NCBI GenBank assembly: GCA_028751875.1
Contig: CM054153.1
Coordinates: 10,931,636-10,995,635, forward strand
Source of the DNA: Rapana venosa
Taxonomy: Eukaryota > Mollusca > Gastropoda > Neogastropoda > Muricidae
Direction of reading: 5' to 3'
DNA length: 64,000 nucleotides
Below, piece after piece: positions 20,920 to 31,338 of the stretch (its first letter is position 1; every line of letters starts with the position of its first letter). Made by a program: the position numbers and the translations under genes. The notes below the pieces were generated by a model. It searched no databases. It was not told where the DNA came from and saw only the letters and a list, made by a program, of their open reading frames with translations.

Positions 20920-21310
20920 TCGACCCAAGCTGTATGTTGTTTCAAATGGAAAAGAAATTGGCAGGGTTTCCTTATTGTGTAAGCTTTCCCCGAAGATATC
21001 TGAAGTTTGTTGTTTTTTTCTCCTTCAAAGGTCAGCGTTGCTTCGTGAGAGATCGTTTGGCGAGGTGGATTGGTAGTAAAACAGAAGTCTAACTGTTAAC
21101 GGGGAGCATTTTGTTTAGAATGTGTGATGGTAAAACGAGAGTTTTTGTTGTTGTTGTTGGGGTTTATTTTCTTAAAAAGAGGTAAAGGTTTTGATACTTT
21201 CAAATCCGAATGTATGAGAAATACAAGAACACTAACGCGTATGGTCTTCGAAAGAAAAAGGAAATGTAGTTTGGAAATAAGCCGTAGTGAAAGACTAGCA
21301 AGATAAAGAG
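20920..21310. other. No recognised feature
   Basis: Unique-looking sequence. A 60-codon open frame at 21,124 has no recognisable content. Confidence 0.4.
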
Positions 21311-21339
21311 TTTTTCCCCCTTCGCCTCACTGTCTGTCT

Positions 21340-21348
21340 CTGTCTCTG

Positions 21349-21442
<94 letters not shown>

Positions 21443-21601
21443 CGTGTCTCTTTAGCTGTCTCTGCCTCCCTCTCTATTTCTCTGTCTGTCCTTGTGTGTG
21501 TGTGTCTGTCTGTCTGTCTGTCTCTCTGTGCCTCTGTAGCTGTCTCTCTGCCTCCCTCTCTATTCCTCTGTCTTTCCTTATGTCTGTGTGTGTGTGTGTG
21601 T

Positions 21602-21658
<57 letters not shown>

Positions 21659-21692
21659 TCTCCCCCCTCCCTCTCTCTCTCTCTCCCTCCCC

Positions 21693-21755
<63 letters not shown>
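21340..21755 (+). repeat. CT microsatellite cluster with CTGT and TG blocks
   Basis: Two long CT tracts, with a CTGT/TGTG segment around 21,480-21,605 between them. Confidence 0.96.
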
Positions 21756-21756
<1 letters not shown>

Positions 21757-21867
21757 ACCCTTTCAGACCTTTGTCTTTTATTATTCCCAACGTTCTAGAC
21801 ATTCCTGTTTCCAATTATGTTGATTAACGAAACAGTTCCTTATGTGTGGGAGCAGACTCACATTACG

Positions 21868-21925
21868 CACACGCACGCGCGCGCGTACACACGCACCTAC
21901 ATACACGCGCGCATACACACACACA

Positions 21926-21998
<73 letters not shown>

Positions 21999-22014
21999 AT
22001 CAAGACAATTCACG

Positions 22015-22049
<35 letters not shown>

Positions 22050-22067
22050 GAATCAAGACAATTCACG

Positions 22068-22136
<69 letters not shown>
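21868..22136 (+). repeat. (CA)n tract with duplicated interruption
   Basis: CA repeat interrupted twice by the same non-repeat phrase CGAATCAAGACAATTCACGA (about 21,997 and 22,049). The tract has therefore copied an internal segment. Confidence 0.97.
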
Positions 22137-22139
<3 letters not shown>

Positions 22140-22790
22140 TTTCATCCTCCTACCGGCACAGTTCTGCGTCTCCTCTCTTTGCAAACCGAATGAACAACAG
22201 ACAGACATCAGAGAAGAAGAGAAATGAAAAATAAACGTTTACATGACAACGGGTGAACAAAACCTGACAGAAAGGTCATGCATTTTTCAACCTCGTCAAA
22301 TTACACAAATTTCAGCTACATTAGAGTGGCAAAAAATAGCGTGTATTTTATACACATTTTAGAAGTGCTTGTTACATTGAATGTGACAGCATTTCATAAA
22401 TTAATACATTCAGGAAAAATACATAGGCTCCATTATTGTTCTGTAGTATTTTTCTATTATTAAAAAGTGTATGGTTATTTTCTGCTAGTTTTCTAATACT
22501 TCGAGAATTATGTCAAGGTTTGCTAGAGTTCTGTGAAAAACATAATTGGGTTGAAAATTCGAAATTTGAGGTTTCCGGAGTTCAACACAACTGTGAAAGA
22601 ATGTATGAAATATTTGTTTATTGCATTCGTAAGAAATATATATTTTAAAAAATGCCACAGACACTGAAATTGACGGCTCCTCCTCTGCCCTGTTGTTAAG
22701 AACAAGTATCCGATAGATGTCGCCATTTTCACTACCACCACCTCCAACGCCACTACCACTGTGTCCATTTTCGCTCATAAATGTTATTGT
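22140..22790. other. No recognised feature
   Basis: AT-rich unique-looking DNA, no supported exon. Confidence 0.4.
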
Positions 22791-22795
22791 TATTG

Positions 22796-22796
<1 letters not shown>

Positions 22797-22841
<45 letters not shown>

Positions 22842-22850
22842 GCACGCACG
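22797..22850 (+). repeat. (CA)n with CACG end
   Basis: CA units followed by GCACGCACG. Confidence 0.95.
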
Positions 22851-22854
22851 AATA

Positions 22855-23370
22855 ATTCAAATTCCCTTGACAAAATTGAGCGCTATATCGGCTCCTCACA
22901 GTTTCTTATCATCATCCAAATTTGCCCTCCAAAGGCAGGCAACCGTTTATTAAGCCTGATAATTTTCAGCACCGGGAATTACCCTCCCCTTCATGAGAGG
23001 GGGGGGGGGGGGGTTGTTGCCCTTAGGGAGGACAACATCACATAAAATTAGCTCCCTTTTATGGGAGCATAATCAAGGAGAAGAGTTCTGGAGGAAGAAA
23101 GGGAGAGAAATGACAGAGTCTGGGTGAAAACCAGCTCCTTGATAGCAGAATAGCCTTAACTAGCGTCGTACGGCGATAGTGGCCCGTGGTGGTTAGGCTG
23201 TTGATGAGGAGGAGGAGACAAGAGTGAATTTGCTGGGGTCGGTTGGGTTCTGTTCCATCTCTGGGGTTGTTGGAAATCATCGGTGGCTTTTACTTGTGTG
23301 TTCTATGCTTGGGGTTCATTTGTGAGGTGAGGCGCGGGATGCTTGAGAGGGAGGGAGGGTTGAGAGAGAG
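22855..23370. other. No gene; poly(G) run and small hairpin
   Basis: G run at 22,999-23,013 and a GCTCCC-TTTTAT-GGGAGC hairpin at about 23,051-23,068. Nothing else recognised. Confidence 0.4.

Positions 23371-23372
<2 letters not shown>

Positions 23373-23440
<68 letters not shown>
23373..23440 (+). repeat. (GA)n microsatellite
   Basis: About 34 GA units. Confidence 0.97.
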
Positions 23441-23444
<4 letters not shown>

Positions 23445-23623
23445 GAACTCTGGAAGTGATTTATTGTACTTCGGCGTTTGGTCACAATACAATTCAAAGG
23501 GCAAGAAAAGAAAAAAAGAAGGAAAATTGAAGAAAATGAAATGTAACTTCTTGGTATCTTTGTTAAGACCTTGCCATAATTATAAACCTTGACGTGTACC
23601 CAAAACTGTACTCCTGAAAATGC

Positions 23624-23624
<1 letters not shown>

Positions 23625-23689
<65 letters not shown>
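23625..23689 (+). repeat. (GA)n microsatellite
   Basis: About 32 GA units, 185 bp after the previous one. Confidence 0.97.
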
Positions 23690-23691
<2 letters not shown>

Positions 23692-23779
23692 GAACGATTC
23701 AATAAATGGATGGATGATTGTTTTTCTGTTCCGCGGTTAGAGTTCTGAAATTCGCCAACTCTCGGATTTTGCTTATGTA

Positions 23780-23815
23780 ACCATTAAGGTAGCTACATTC
23801 TTACTTCGAAGAAGA
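23780..23815 (-). mobile_element. Short metazoan-SINE-like module
   Basis: Minus strand GAATGTAGCTACCTTAATGG, the same module as at 8,337-8,402, 29,648-29,721 and 62,030. Confidence 0.4.
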
Positions 23816-23886
23816 TGGATGGATCAAATGAATGATTTTTTTATGAGCAAGGATAGAGATTTTAGACCAAGGTTGAAATTTACTAT

Positions 23887-24174
23887 GTGTGCTTTGTACA
23901 CTCTGAAGAACTTGCAAAAGAATTTGAATCAGAACCAATACTGGCTCCAGGGGAAAATCCGTTGCAATGCGGTCAACAATACAACACCAGCGAAAACAGA
24001 AGCAAGAATACAACTAAAAAACATACTTCCAGTCGAACAAACAAAAACAAAGCCACAATGGCATGGGGGAAATGCGTTCCAAAAAAGAGAAAGGTTGACA
24101 ATAATTATCGTACATTTGTAAACCCAGAGCTTTCAGCTTACATCCTTTTAAGATTTAAAAAACAAACCGAATAA
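23887..24174 (+). CDS. Unrecognised 95-codon open frame with NLS-like motif
   Basis: A hydrophilic open frame from an ATG to TAA. It contains a basic PKKRKVD stretch near residue 66, like a classical nuclear localisation signal, and the end PELSAYILLRFKKQTE. No domain is recognised. An overlapping frame is open for 100 codons, so openness here may reflect base composition. It could be a transposon-protein or exon fragment, or chance. Confidence 0.12.
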   Translation: MCFVHSEELAKEFESEPILAPGENPLQCGQQYNTSENRSKNTTKKHTSSRTNKNKATMAWGKCVPKKRKVDNNYRTFVNPELSAYILLRFKKQTE

Positions 24175-24179
24175 AAGGC

Positions 24180-24775
24180 GCTGAGGGTTTTTTTTTCACT
24201 ATTTCTTTTTTTGTTCATATTACTTTCTTCTTGGGTTACTTGTTTACGAAAAGTAAAAAAGATCGGAGATACTTTGGGAGAACGTATGAAATCAGAGCTT
24301 TCTTTTCTTATTCCTAGCTTACTAGAGCAAAAACCATTTGTTGTTTTGTTTTTGCTGTTGTTTTGTTTGTTTGTGGTTGTTTGGGGGGGCGTTGTTTTCG
24401 TTTTAAGAAAACATTCAACAGAGATAATCGGAGAGAGAGAGAGATTTCTTATAATGCATTATAAAACCAGCGAAATGTCTCACGTTCTCAAGCACTGATG
24501 AATCAAGGGATTTGCTTCAACACACACACACGCACACACACACCCCATATTGATCCTAGAAAAACAGACTGGCCTAAAAACCCAAACAATCAAGCATGTC
24601 ATTTCAGACGAGCTCCTCCGCCTACCCGCCCCCTTCCCATCTGAACAAAGCAATAGTTTTCGGACTGAGACAGTGGTTTGAAGACGAAACAGCTCTCTCA
24701 GGCTAGCTTTTAGGGAAATTCATATGAGTTATGGCCTCAATAAGCAAACTCTGACTTCAATTTAACCTTCACCTA
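24180..24775. other. No recognised feature
   Basis: Unique-looking DNA with a short CA run at 24,521-24,543. Confidence 0.4.
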
Positions 24776-24779
24776 TCCC

Positions 24780-24845
24780 CTAGTCTTGTAGACCGTTGGG
24801 GCACCACTGAAGATTTTGCAACCAGCTTCCTCCACTTTGACTACC
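24780..24845 (+). repeat. Interspersed repeat fragment (partner at 46,813)
   Basis: GTAGACCGTTGGGGCACCAC, TGAAGATTTTGCAACCAGCT and TCCTCCA match 46,825-46,880 (AGACCTTGGGGGTACCAGC, GAAGATTTGCAACAGCTTCC). Class unknown. Confidence 0.5.
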
Positions 24846-25015
24846 AGCTGCTTATGGTGTGATTTCGAGAGTTGGGGTAATCTCTTTTGTCGCAAATTAT
24901 CTTTGGTTTGCAGCCAAAGAGTTTAGTTCAATTCTGGGTTGCAGGGTAGGTGTCTGTTTCTGCCTGGCGGCGGGATGCTTTGCCAAAGAAAGCATGAAAG
25001 CAGCCTTGTCATGTG

Positions 25016-25310
25016 TGTTAACTGGGTGGCCCTCGTGCAGGACACACCCTTTGTATAACTGGGTGTCCTCGTGTAGGACAACCCTTGTATAACTGGGTGT
25101 CCTAGGTTTAGGACACGCCCTGTGTATAACTGGGTGTCCTATGTGTTGAACACACCCTATGTATAACTGGGTGTCCTATGTGTTGAACACACCCTGTGTG
25201 TAACTGGGTGTCCTATGTGTTGAACACACCCTGTGTATAACTGGGTGTCCTATGTGTTGAACACACCCTGTGTATAACTGGGTGTCCTAGGTCCTACGTA
25301 TAACTGGGTT
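25016..25310 (+). repeat. 37-bp minisatellite with hairpin units
   Basis: Units start with GTATAACTGGGTGTCCT at 25,053, 25,087, 25,124, 25,161, 25,198, 25,235 and 25,272, with partial units at both ends. Spacing is 37 bp except the first (34 bp). Early units hold an inverted repeat GGGTGTCCT..AGGACACGCCC; later units replace AGGAC by TTGAAC, shortening the stem. Confidence 0.97.
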
Positions 25311-25535
25311 GCCATAGCACATCATCATCCTTATTGCCACTAACCATCATTCAGAATCAAAAACCACAATTCAGCTCAGCGATCCCCATTGCCCAGTATC
25401 ATAATGAGTTCCATTTCAATAATTATTTTCCTTTTTTCTTTTTTAAATTTTTAAGTCAGATTGTGCTGAAGCTTTATTTTATTCATAGGACACTGCCGTT
25501 GAAGGATGCATACTGGCAGTCATCACCCCAGGACA

Positions 25536-25832
25536 ATAATTATTATTATTATTATTATTTAGGGAATTTATATAGCGCTGAATCTTGTAAAGCAACAAAT
25601 CGAAGCGCTCAGATGACTTTTTTTATCGAGGTTAATGGAATAAGCACTCATGTGCTTTTTTTTTACATCCAGTCCCCGTGTGTATGCGGTTTTGTAAATT
25701 TTGTCATCTGTTCCCACCGGCACACAATGGCCTACTCTTTCGAAAAGCGGAACAGGATTTAACGTGTTCGCAAGATGTTCTGCATGCGTTTGCACATGGG
25801 GCCTCGGTTTATAGTCTCATCCGAAGGATAGG
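25536..25832 (-). mobile_element. SINE family A, headless, ATT-tailed
   Basis: Minus strand: TCCTTCGGATGAGACTATAA, then AGAACATCTTGCG, GAGTAGGCCATTGTGTGCCG and the tail AAGCAC-ATGA-GTGCTT, then CATCTGAGCGCTTCG and AGCGCTATATAAATTCC, ending in (AAT)n. Same architecture as 7,106-7,412. Confidence 0.88.
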
Positions 25833-25879
25833 TACAATAATATTACTCAGTCTTCTCAATGGTTAAGATAATAGTTATT

Positions 25880-26095
25880 GTCGCCTTTAGGGGGATTAGG
25901 AGGTGGTGTCCTGTGCATGCTAGATCAGAACCGACACCACTGAACACCATCAAAATCCAGCAGCAGCAGAGCAGGGCTCTTCTGGCGAGTGGCCTTACGG
26001 CGTTCTTTCGTTTGTGATACCCTGGAGATGTGTCTTTCAGATGAGGGTCTGTGAGGTGAGTTCAGAATAAGCGGCATAAGAACAGCAGTATCAGT
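25880..26095 (+). mobile_element. SINE-like repeat, family C
   Basis: GGAGGTGGTGTCCTGTGCAT, CACCACTGAACACCATC, CAGCAGCAGAGCAGGGC and GAATAAGCGGCATAAGAACA match 31,081-31,300 in order. The middle part is more diverged. Confidence 0.75.
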
Positions 26096-26128
26096 TCGTT
26101 GTGAAGAAAATCATCACCCTCCCTACTC

Positions 26129-26156
26129 CTCCCCCCCCCCCCCCCCCCCCCCCCCT
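26129..26156 (+). repeat. Poly(C) run
   Basis: About 27 consecutive C. Confidence 0.95.
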
Positions 26157-26345
26157 TGACCCTGCCATTGAAAGAAAGAAAAAAAACGTTTTGTTATGTT
26201 TTCTTTTTCAAAAACCCTACTTTTTTTCCCTCATCAACAAGCAAGCAGACAAACAGCATCCCTCGACACACAGAAATAAGAAAACCAAACAGCAAGAAGT
26301 CTTTGAGCAAAAAATGTAAACCTCTGGTTTAAAGTGAAGTGCTTC

Positions 26346-26479
<134 letters not shown>

Positions 26480-27715
26480 AATAGCTAATTTGCACGCTGC
26501 TGAAAAATGTATGTGGGTGTTTTTTTAATGGTGATAAAAGCTTACAATAAACATGGCGACCGTCAAGAACACTCACTCCTGCCTAAACAACACACCCATT
26601 CTTCTGGCTTCTAGACAGGGCGGAAGGGAATGATTGGGATGGGGGGAGGGGGCGGAAAAGCTAGCAGAGTTTGTGGGCATCTGTTTTGTTGTTGTTGGTT
26701 GTTGTTTTTTTCGTTTTCACTTTTTTTTCTGTATTCACTCTGTGAAAGAAGTGCCACTGAGTGCAGAAAACTCGTATCCGCTACACCACATTTACCCTCG
26801 ATTTTTTTTCTACCTTGTGGGTTATGGTCTCTTAGAAAGGTGTGTGTTCATCACATTCACTATAGTTCATTTTTGAGCTCACAGTATGTTGAGAAACTTT
26901 GGTATGTTTCATATATTCTTCAGTGAGATAGATTGCAAAAGACATCTGTATAGAATTAATACAAAAGAAAGCAACGACTGCATGAAAAATAGTTTAGTTT
27001 GTTTTTATTAGTGACAGGTTGTTTCAATTTGGAATGTTCCAGATACAATGTTAAAAAACACACAAAAAGATTGATTATTCAAGGCAAGAACCTCGTACTG
27101 AGACTATGCTGGGGACAGAGAACTAGACGCTATGTTAAGAAGAAAAACAGATTGGCAGACTAGCTAAGAAATAAAGACTGTGCCAAGATATAAATAGATA
27201 GGCAAGCATGCAAACATAGAAACATACATACATTCATATAGACAGACGGACAAATGAACGGAAGGACAAATAAAGAAGATATGAAATAAATATAAGCTCA
27301 AACAGAAATGAAAGAAGTTGAACAAAAAGCATGGACTTGAAGAAACAAGAAACACGAATGTCGGTTAAAATCTTTCCCCAAAAACAACAACAAAAATGGC
27401 GGCTTTTAAAAATACAGTCATTACTTTCTCGTGTTTGTTCGTCCACATTGAATGGGGACATGACGGAGTGGGGTGGGAAATTTTAAATGAATGTAACAAA
27501 AAGTATTCTGACAAATAAAAAAAACCCACATCACATGACCAGTGCGTAAAACTAGGCAGCCATAGTGGGTCTCGGTTATACGCGTGTCATGAATAATGTC
27601 CCCCTCGTTGTTCACATATAAAGAGATTTTTGGCAATCTTGTAATTCTGGGGTTATTTTTTTAAGGGGAGGTCATAGGGTGCAGAACACCTTAAATCTAT
27701 TCTACACCACATCTG
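26480..27715. other. No recognised feature
   Basis: Over 1.2 kb with a short CATA/GACAGACGGAC-type region at 27,195-27,260 and nothing else. No open frame is supported. Confidence 0.4.
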
Positions 27716-27718
27716 CAA

Positions 27719-27815
27719 CACACACACACACGCGCCCGCGCGCGCGCAGAGAGAGAATAAACACACACACAGAGAATAAACACACACACACATAAACACA
27801 CACATACACACGCAT
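27719..27815 (+). repeat. CA / CG / GA low-complexity repeat
   Basis: CA, then CGCGCCCGCGCGCGCG (27,731-27,748), GAGAGAATAAACACACAC units and CATA. Strong alternating purine-pyrimidine character. Confidence 0.9.
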
Positions 27816-27901
27816 GGTTCAGCATGGCCTAATCCAGTGTGCTAAAGCGAGAAGACACCCGTTGCATTCATTTTTCCCTTTTACACATGCACAAGAAATG
27901 G

Positions 27902-28066
27902 GGAGGGGGGGAGAGAGAGACAGACAGACAGGCAGAGACAGAGAGACAGAAAGAGATAGGGGACAATGACAGTGACAATGACAACAAATTCTTTTATTTC
28001 GAGGATAATGAATAAGCACACATGTGCTTTTTTACATCCAGTCCCCGCCCGTTAGGGATACATCTT
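27902..28066 (-). mobile_element. GTCATT-tailed SINE with shared 3' hairpin
   Basis: Minus strand reads GATGTATCCCTAACGGGCGG, GGACTGGATGTAAAAAAGCA, CATGTGTGCTTATTCATT, CTCGAAATAAAAGAATTTG and a tail of GTCATTGTCACTGTCATT. The stem is at 28,014-28,029. A CT/CTGT low-complexity run (GA-rich on +) follows its tail. Same family as 59,125 and 59,725. Confidence 0.85.
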
Positions 28067-28099
28067 AATAATAATAACCCAATACTTATACAGTGGAAA

Positions 28100-28190
28100 G
28101 GGAGAGAGAGGGAGGGAGAGAGAGAGAGAGAGAGAGAACAAGCACACAAACACACACAGACAGACAGACAGACATAAACACACACACAAA
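28100..28190 (+). repeat. GA then CA/CAGA low-complexity repeat
   Basis: GAGAGG units, then CACACAGACAGACAG. Confidence 0.85.
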
Positions 28191-28358
28191 ATAGACCTAA
28201 AAAAAAGAAAAGTGGAAGATTAACCCAAGCAAGATGAAAACAGGCAAACACTGCCAGGACCCCAGATTTGGAATGAGAAAATGCTGACCAAATATTGGAC
28301 ATTCACGGAAGCAGAGAAATAAACAACCAAGAGAAGAAGAAAAAAAACGAAATGGGGA

Positions 28359-28424
28359 AGGGGGGGGGGGGGGGCGGGAACAGAGGGGGAGGGCAGGGAT
28401 GGTGGGGTGGGGGGGGGGGGGGGG
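28359..28424 (+). repeat. Two poly(G)-rich runs
   Basis: G runs at about 28,360-28,373 and 28,410-28,424, with GGGGGAGGGC between them. Confidence 0.9.
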
Positions 28425-28534
28425 CTTCAGATCGGGTTTTAAAAGCTTTTCAAAAGATGTGGTGTGATTTTTTAGAGACTTGTTTCTGTTTGGTCACCCG
28501 TTTTGTTTTTGGTAGAAAGGTTAAATAGCTCTGC

Positions 28535-28598
28535 GTGTGTGTGTGTGTGTGCGCGCGCGCGCGTGTGTGTGCGTGCGTGTGTGTGTGTGCGCGCGAGT
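28535..28598 (+). repeat. (GT)n(GC)n(GT)n repeat
   Basis: GTGTGT, then GCGCGCGCGCGCG, then GTGTGTGCGTGCG. Potential Z-DNA former. Confidence 0.9.
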
Positions 28599-28675
28599 GC
28601 GTAAAAAGCAAGCATACAATTGGGCATCAATGTAGGTGAAGAAAATAAGAAAGCTCTTCCCCCCCACCCCCACCC

Positions 28676-28738
28676 TCCTCTCTCTGTCTCTCTCTCTCTG
28701 TCTGTCTCTCTCTCTCTCTCTCTCTCCTCTCTCCTTCC

Positions 28739-28770
<32 letters not shown>
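28676..28770 (+). repeat. (CT)n microsatellite
   Basis: CT repeat with CTGT and CTCC interruptions. Confidence 0.95.
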
Positions 28771-28843
28771 TAAAAAAGCAGTCACCGGATAACACTCATA
28801 ATCCTCTAAGCCAATAAGTTAACAGACAACACACGACATGCAT

Positions 28844-28844
<1 letters not shown>

Positions 28845-28877
<33 letters not shown>

Positions 28878-28952
28878 CATTCACACACACACACACACAC
28901 ACCACACACACACGACATTCACACACAACAACACAACACACACACACACAGA
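28845..28952 (+). repeat. (CA)n with recurring ACGACATTC interruption
   Basis: The phrase CACACGACATTCACACAC appears twice in the CA tract. Confidence 0.93.
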
Positions 28953-28954
28953 AC

Positions 28955-29338
28955 TGATGTAGCAGAAACTGCAGTCTGTCAGGCCATTAGTCGTGAACGG
29001 TCATTATCAGGTGATTTGTGATGGATCGCATGGACTTGCTGATGATGAGGCGGCACTAATCCACAGCCGCCAGATATGAATGAATAGGTCTGATTTGCGA
29101 CACTCTGTCAGCCTCGGGACAGTTGACCTGTTACTACTGTGTTCACTGTACATTTTGCTGCATCCATCGCTCACCGCTGCCATAGTTTTACACTAATGGT
29201 CACAAGTAGCGGCCACTAGGTCAGGGACAGTAGTTGTGGCTAGGCGGTGTGAAAGGGCCACCCCTGCCGCAGTAACTAACTGACCTTGAAGACAGTGTCT
29301 GTGGGTTCAGATGGTATGTAAGGAAGGATGTTGTGTGC
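28955..29338. other. No recognised feature
   Basis: Unique-looking sequence upstream of the 5S-derived SINE. It does not resemble the tRNA part of the copy at 14.8 kb. Confidence 0.4.
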
Positions 29339-29340
29339 GA

Positions 29341-29576
29341 CTAAGTTACGTGGTTACCAGTTGGATGGGTGACCGTTTGCGCGCCTTGGCTTCAGTACAG
29401 TTCCCCCAGTTCACCCAGCTGTAAATGGGTACCTGCTCTCTTTAGGGTCAGGGAAGGTAAAGCAGCGAGGGAGAGGAGATGGGCGCCGCCCTCAATATGC
29501 TGGCCCTAGAGAAGTAAGGTCTCTGACGCCTCGCTCCCCTACGACCTTATAGGTTAAGGGACTCCTTTACCTTCTT
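29341..29576 (+). mobile_element. 5S-rRNA-derived SINE, second copy
   Basis: CTAAGTTACGTGGTTACCAG and TTGGATGGGTGACCG (5S intermediate element and C box, with a deletion between them), then the same body as at 14,553-14,750: TTCCCCCAGTTCACCCAGCT, GTAAATGGGTACCTGC, GGGAGAGGAGATGGGCGCCG, TCTGACGCCTCGCTCCCCTA, and a 3' end GGGACTCCTTTACC with a T run. The tRNA-like 5' piece is absent. Confidence 0.87.
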
Positions 29577-29647
29577 TTTTTAAAATTGTTTTTAGGAAGC
29601 ACTTGTACACTCTTTATTTCTGCTTTCCTCGGCTACAGCTCCGAAGT

Positions 29648-29721
29648 CCATCAACGGTGAGATTTTACGTATACGACCGTTTTTGCCGACCGTGAAGGTA
29701 GCCGCATGCCGACTTCGGGTT
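29648..29721 (-). mobile_element. Metazoan-SINE-like 3' module
   Basis: Minus strand GAAGTCGGCATGCGGCTACC, TTCACGGTCGGCAAAAACGG, TCGTATACGTAAAATCTCAC. Same module as 8,337-8,402. The 29,735-29,884 LINE fragment was inserted just past its end. Confidence 0.65.
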
Positions 29722-29734
29722 AAATATTAAGACT

Positions 29735-29884
29735 TCTTCTTCTTCTTAGTCCTTATAGTTCCTAGCGGAGCATAGAGCCTCAACAGCGTCCCTCCACCTT
29801 CTCCTGTCTCTGGCAAGGGTGTTGGCCTCTTCCCATGTCAGGCTGGAGTCTCTCAGCTCACTATGCAGGCTGCTCCTCCAGGTC
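29735..29884 (-). mobile_element. 150-bp 5'-truncated LINE insertion with 13-bp target-site duplication
   Basis: Flanked by perfect direct repeats AAATATTAAGACT at 29,722-29,734 and 29,885-29,897. The minus strand encodes a LINE C-terminus (SLTWEEANTLARDRRRWRD, then AVEALCSARN, stop at 29,746-29,748) and ends in a (AAG)n tail beside the repeat. Together these show a target-primed retrotransposition product with severe 5' truncation. Confidence 0.9.
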
Positions 29885-29929
29885 AAATATTAAGACTGAA
29901 AGAGATGTATTTTTCGATTGTGGCCTCAT

Positions 29930-30283
29930 CTTGTGTCTGGCTCTTTGATCATCTGCCGCAAGCTTTCGTGTCTTTTCCCCGGGTGCAAACATTGTGGTTG
30001 AGCTCCTGCCTTCACAGTAGGCAGTGTTGTGTGAGGTCTTCATAGCCCTCCATGTCCCTGTTGACGGTCTTTGTGTCTCGTTTTGTCTGATATTTATTTA
30101 TTAATCTGGAAGTTGGGGGATAACCCAGAACTCACTTTCCAGTTGCTAGTTTTCCGGGGAGTGGAGTCGGTACTGGTGTTAACCCCAGGGAGACAATCCC
30201 CTCGAAAGGGTGTTTCCGTGGTGGTTCGATCCCGGTCAGTCAGATTACGAACGCAATGCTCTAAACCGCTAGCCTACCCCTCC
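29930..30283 (-). mobile_element. tRNA-headed SINE, family D
   Basis: Minus strand begins with a tRNA-like head (GGTAGGCTAGCGGTTTAGAG, then GACCGGGATCGAACC, at about 30,220-30,283). It continues ACCAGTACCGACTCCACTCC, GTGAGTTCTGGGTTATCCCC, CGTCAACAGGGACATGG and GAGCTCAACCACAATG. A second, headless copy is at 31,847-32,095. Confidence 0.75.
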
Positions 30284-30340
30284 CCCCCCCCCCCCCCCCC
30301 CTCCCCAACACACACACATACACACACACACACACTCACA
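30284..30340 (+). repeat. Poly(C) run and (CA)n
   Basis: C run from about 30,281 to 30,300, then CACACA with CATA and CACT interruptions. Confidence 0.9.
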
Positions 30341-30475
30341 CTCATTAAATGTTTTAAACACACTTTTTTTATTTTGGAAGATTTTCTCACTGACATTTTT
30401 CACTTATTAAGTAATGTATAGCATGTATAAATGCATTTAGAGGTAGTAACTTGAGAGACTAGAAGTGGCATGTTC

Positions 30476-31338
30476 ACCAGCCGCCATGGCGCAGTGGTTA
30501 GCGCCTTGGGTTACGGACTGGAAGGTCGCGGGTTCGATTCCCATAAGAGTCATAGGGATTTTTCGGACTCCGGCCGGCTTCTACCCAGAGTGAGTGTGCT
30601 GTGGGCTCAGTGGGAAGACTGGGACCACACAGTCGAGTTTCATCCACTTAACGGATGCGAGTTTGAGAGTGTTGCTCAAATTACCTGACCAACACTGCAG
30701 GTGTCTGTATCTCTCGGGCCCGGTTGACGCCGGGATATATTATGATAGTAAGCGTAGAGTACAACCCTGTCAAGTAGTCTCAAAGCATATGCACTTCCAC
30801 AGCAGCATCATTAGGTCATCCTCATTGTCATTGATCATCATGCATTAAAAAAAATTGCCTCTGATTCGGTGGTCCCAGTTTCTCTGGTCTCATGGTGACC
30901 TCAGATTCGGTTTGCCCATACACTTCTTTGCCTGTGGTGTGTTTGTGTCAAAGCCTTTGGGGTTGGAGGTTCGCGGGGGTCGGTCGTTGGAGGGATGTTG
31001 TGGTGGTTGCCACCTGTGGTGGGCAACTCACTCAGTCTGGCTCCGCGACTGAGCTAATACTGTCGTTAGTAGGGGGCTTAGTAGGTGGTGTCCTGCGTAT
31101 GTTAGCTCAGAACAGGCACCACTGAACACCACCAAAGTGACCCAGCAGCAGTGCAGGGCCCCTCTGGCTGGTGGCCCCATGGCGGCCTGATAGTGATGGG
31201 CTCCCTGTGGACTTCCGACCCTGAGGATGAGACATAACAAATCTGGATATGGCTGTGGCGGGGAGATTGGAATGAGCGGCGTGGGAACAGTAGGACGGGG
31301 GTCGTCAGAAGATGAGGCAGCAAAAAAAAAAAAAAAAA
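30476..31338 (+). mobile_element. Composite retroelement: tRNA-headed SINE plus family C, with TSD and poly(A)
   Basis: Flanked by direct repeats AAGTGGCATGTTC at 30,463-30,475 and 31,339-31,351. It starts with a tRNA-like head (A box TGGCGCAGTGGTTAGCGCC, B box GCGGGTTCGATTCCC at 30,524-30,540) and a SINE body to about 30,847. A linker with GGTGGTTGCCACCTGTGG follows, then family C from about 31,060 to 31,320, and an A run at 31,322-31,340. One target-site duplication around the whole says it inserted as one ~860-bp unit. No protein frame of note. Confidence 0.8.

Noticed and set aside
21817..22234. His/Thr-rich frames resembling histidine-rich proteins
   Set aside because: Translation of CA repeats.
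25016..25310. Possible CRISPR-like array
   Set aside because: Units are contiguous with no unique spacers; it is a minisatellite in eukaryotic DNA.
30476..30545. Functional tRNA gene
   Set aside because: A and B boxes are good, but the acceptor ends do not pair and the sequence continues into a SINE body.
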